Both the position numbers and the translations under genes were made by a program. Positions 61,080-64,000 of a DNA stretch of 64,000 nucleotides are shown here, piece by piece; within the stretch, counting starts at the first letter, position 1; each line of letters starts with the position of its first letter. The DNA comes from Meandrina meandrites (taxonomy: Eukaryota; Cnidaria; Anthozoa; Scleractinia; Meandrinidae): positions 33,065,805 through 33,129,804 of the forward strand of contig OY855908.1 in NCBI GenBank assembly GCA_963693305.1, read 5' to 3'. The notes below the pieces were generated by a model. It was not told where the DNA came from and searched no databases. It saw only the letters and a list, made by a program, of their open reading frames with translations.

Positions 61080-63504
61080 ACATCTTTTCGAGTAATAAAA
61101 TCAGTTCCGAAATAGCAGTTTTCCAAACCAATTCGTAGCCTGCGTAGCTTGCGGTTTTGTTGGGGTTCGCCAATTATCCCACAGGCGGATATGCAAAGGT
61201 CGTTCTCGGTTTGACCCCCATAAATCGGTTAATTTGAGATCTATTGTTGCTAAATTACAAAAATTACCAAAGCTCGCAAAAACAGACAATCAACATTAGG
61301 CAAGTGATCCTTCTTTCTCTGGCTTACAGTTTATTGTAATTTATGAACAAAAGATCTCAAATTCAGCGATTTATGGGAAATTATTCGATCGTTTGAGTCA
61401 AACCGAGAACGACCGTTACATATTATTAACAATGCCATCGCTTGGTTAGCCTAAGTTTTCTGGGCGGAGACAAGCGCCAGCCGGAAATACGTCTGCCTGT
61501 GATTATCCCATCATTTCGCACGCGCGTTACCGCTAGGCGCCAGCTAAACTGGGTTAATTTTTACCACCTAATTGTTACTTTTTCTCGCGGGAACTAAATC
61601 TCGCGAAAATTCAATGGGGCATGTTCCGCCAGACTTAAATTTCGCATTTTGATATCTGCCAATATCGATCCCTGACATAGATTGGCCTTAAAACCATTTA
61701 TACACAAACCCCCAATGCATTTTTCTGTAAAATTTGCTATTATGAGGTCAGGTAATGAGTTACTTGTGTCAGAAACGAGGAAAAAAAAAGTGGGGGTGGG
61801 GGGGGGGGGGGGGGGGTGGTACTTGACTTTGTTTCAGAGATAAAGCCTGTTTGCAGCATGGTTTACGGGGTGTGTAGTTTAAAAGATCGATGATGAGTGA
61901 ACAATTAACAAAGGCAAACGATCTTCATCATATTTTGAAAAAGTGCGCATGTTGCGTAAATAATTCCCAGTGTTGTCATCCTTTTTTGAAAAGCTTAACG
62001 AAAAGATCAAACAGCGGAGTTTGAACGTGCGTAGAAAAAAAAAATGAAGGTAGCATGACGCTTCACTCGTGGTCTCTACCACCTTAATACGATTTGACTG
62101 ACAAACAGTGCATTTGCTTCAAACCGACTACTGAGTTACAATTTAATTTTAAATTAGCTATGAAAAGTTTGGATGAGTGCCTGCGATAAAATTACTTGAT
62201 CAAGACGAAGGGCGGATTTATATGTAGCTTACGCCTGAAGCCTTTGCGTTGCCTGTTGCAATTTTACGAGCTAAAACACAAAAAAGTCTTAATTGCAAAT
62301 GCGACTCCTATACGCTTAGGCTGCAAAAAAATCCAGCAAAGTTCTTATAGCCGCAAGACTGGGGAACAACACCAATCGTGAGGCGTACCTTCCCTTTTTC
62401 CCCGCTCTTGCTCATGTTTTAAATTGGTTCTTTGGATTTGTGGATTATCTGTGTCGTTTTAAAACTTGTCAAAGCAAGTTTCTCAGTTCATATCTTATAA
62501 GCAATGGCCCTGATGATTCTAATCCTCCCGGCGTAAGAAAAAAAGATGGCGGCGGTACATTTGACCACAATACCTTGCAAACCTAACACAGCGCATATGA
62601 CACACACAATGCAATGCTTTTGCGAATTTCATCCCCGTACTAACAACATTGTTCATGCTGGGTTTCAAGGTTTTAGAGCTTTTCTGTGCGCTTTTATGAG
62701 CGTTTTTGCAGTTTTCGCGCGCTATGCATTACAGGTAAATGTACCAGTCGCCATCTTTTTGCCTACGGCGGATTGCACTTTATCTGTTAGCCCCACGCAC
62801 GTACTGACAAGGCAGGAGTTCCATAGACCTCAAGCTTAACTCAAGTTTAATAAGCATATCATTCTTTTCAAATGTAATTACAACACTTATTCCAAAATTA
62901 AGTTTTCGCTTGCATTTTTCTGTAGTTTCTCTTTCCGCATCCAGCAATCGAATCTAATAGGAAAACGGCAGTCTAACCTCACGGCAGTCATGCCATTAGA
63001 CAGTTCTACGTCCTTCCCACCATCTAGAAATAAATATGAAAAAGTATCCAAAGTTAATATCACAAACCTAATAAAGAAATAAAGTTTTAAAGGTATTGAA
63101 TAATACTCATCATGTTACTGCAGCTAGACCTTCTGACAGATAGAGTGACGACAAAAGGTTTACTTTGACTACATACTGCCTTACATTTTGAATGCAAATC
63201 ATACACTTTTACTGAATGAAAATTTGTGTTTCAATTTTATCCAAATCGAGTGTTAAGTTATTCCCTGTCTGTGAGTCCATATGTCATGGACCATGTGTAT
63301 GCTTGGTTTGCAATTCTTTTAATTCTTTTAATTGCACTTTTTTGTGTGTTCCATCCCTACACCTCGTTGGCTATCTACTGGCCAGTTTGTTTGGTCGTGT
63401 TATAAACTTTTAGCGATAACATAAATGGCATTGAGCGGAATTTTTACTGACATTATTTCATGCGAAGAACGTAAGGAAAACCAAATTTGTATATATGCTC
63501 AATA

Positions 63505-63531
63505 AAATTATTATCATTATTATTATTATTA

Positions 63532-63578
<47 letters not shown>

Positions 63579-63580
63579 TC
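63505..63580. repeat. (ATT)n microsatellite
   Basis: More than 20 ATT/ATC units. Confidence 0.9.
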
Positions 63581-63806
63581 ATCTTCAATTTAGTTCGATC
63601 CACACGTATGGCAGAGTCTATTATCCTCAGTGATTTGATTATATCTGCCAATTTCAATCAATAATTTATGATAACCTATACTAAGTGTCACTGATTCTTT
63701 CCTTTTTTTAGTATTCTGTTATAACACAGAAACATCCCGCGTTTCTGCGCTGAATGGAAAAACACCAAAATTATGACCTTGTTCCGTGCACGCTACTTTG
63801 CGAAGT

Positions 63807-63973
63807 ACTTATTTTAGAATTACTGTTTGGAGTTATTGTAAATACGTAGTCAAATTATAGTCTTTTATTATAAATAGTCAAATGCAAACCACTTATTTTA
63901 GAATTGTTGTTTGGAATTATTGTAAATACTTAGTTAAATCCAATTCTTTTTTATTGTAGATAGTCAAATATTT
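63807..63973. repeat. Two-copy ~84-bp tandem repeat
   Basis: ACTTATTTTAGAATT starts units at 63807 and 63891; both continue GTTTGGA.TTATTGTAAATAC.TAGT.AAAT. Confidence 0.75.
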
Positions 63974-64000
63974 AATTTATATTCTTTCTTTCATGCGTCC

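Larger units (their letters stand above)
61090..64000. other. Intergenic right end of window
   Basis: Contains a near-pure G tract (61798-61817), an ATT/ATC microsatellite (63505-63580) and an 84-bp tandem repeat at the very end. The 97-codon plus-strand ORF at 62546-62839 starts AAGATGGCGGCGG but shows no known domain. Confidence 0.5.

Noticed and set aside
62546..62839. 97-codon ORF starting ATGGCGGCG
   Set aside because: No domain, no splice context and no coding-like composition beyond the start; probably chance.

Overview
The window looks like nuclear DNA of an anthozoan cnidarian, most likely a stony coral. It is AT-rich and intron-rich, is packed with short hairpin transposons, SINE, LINE, Penelope-like and LTR-element remains, and carries a family of secreted serine proteases with an N-terminal ShKT domain and a poly-Gly linker, an architecture familiar from cnidarians. 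The species call is inference; no rRNA or mitochondrial marker is present. All recognisable genes lie on the minus strand.

Layout. 1-441 is a LINE remnant. 442-5435 is a 5-kb foldback element with ~1-kb inverted arms. 5829-22755 is segmental-duplication copy 1. It holds truncated protease A (exons 1-2 only), intact protease C and an ~8.1-kb block of transposon debris absent from copy 2. 24165-30070 is a decayed LTR retroelement with gag, aspartic protease and an env-like membrane ORF but no visible reverse transcriptase or integrase. 30071-34366 is gene-free, with a 0.3-kb direct repeat. 34375-37613 is intact four-exon protease B. 35821-46731 is duplication copy 2, holding the 5' half of B plus frameshifted protease D; it also carries a 3.07-kb insertion with a 189-bp higher-order minisatellite, missing from the clean empty site in copy 1. 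46777-52350 is protease E. E has no signal-peptide exon of its own, but is phase-compatible with two upstream exons encoding a signal peptide and three Cys/Trp-rich modules, giving a predicted 483-residue chimeric protease. 55958-60792 is a complete five-exon RING/TRAF-zinc-finger gene. The rest is intergenic DNA with hairpin elements and microsatellites.

How it fits together. B, C and E are predicted secreted, trypsin-specific zymogens (His/Asp/Ser triad, Asp189, Tyr225). A Cys just before the Arg-Ile activation site and a Cys in the ACLPG motif should keep the ShKT region disulfide-bonded to the protease after activation. One breakpoint of the duplication falls inside intron 2 of B, which explains why A has no Asp and Ser exons. 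D was later broken by a 5-bp insertion. The locus is a birth-and-death protease cluster, and the chimeric E gene is its most novel member.
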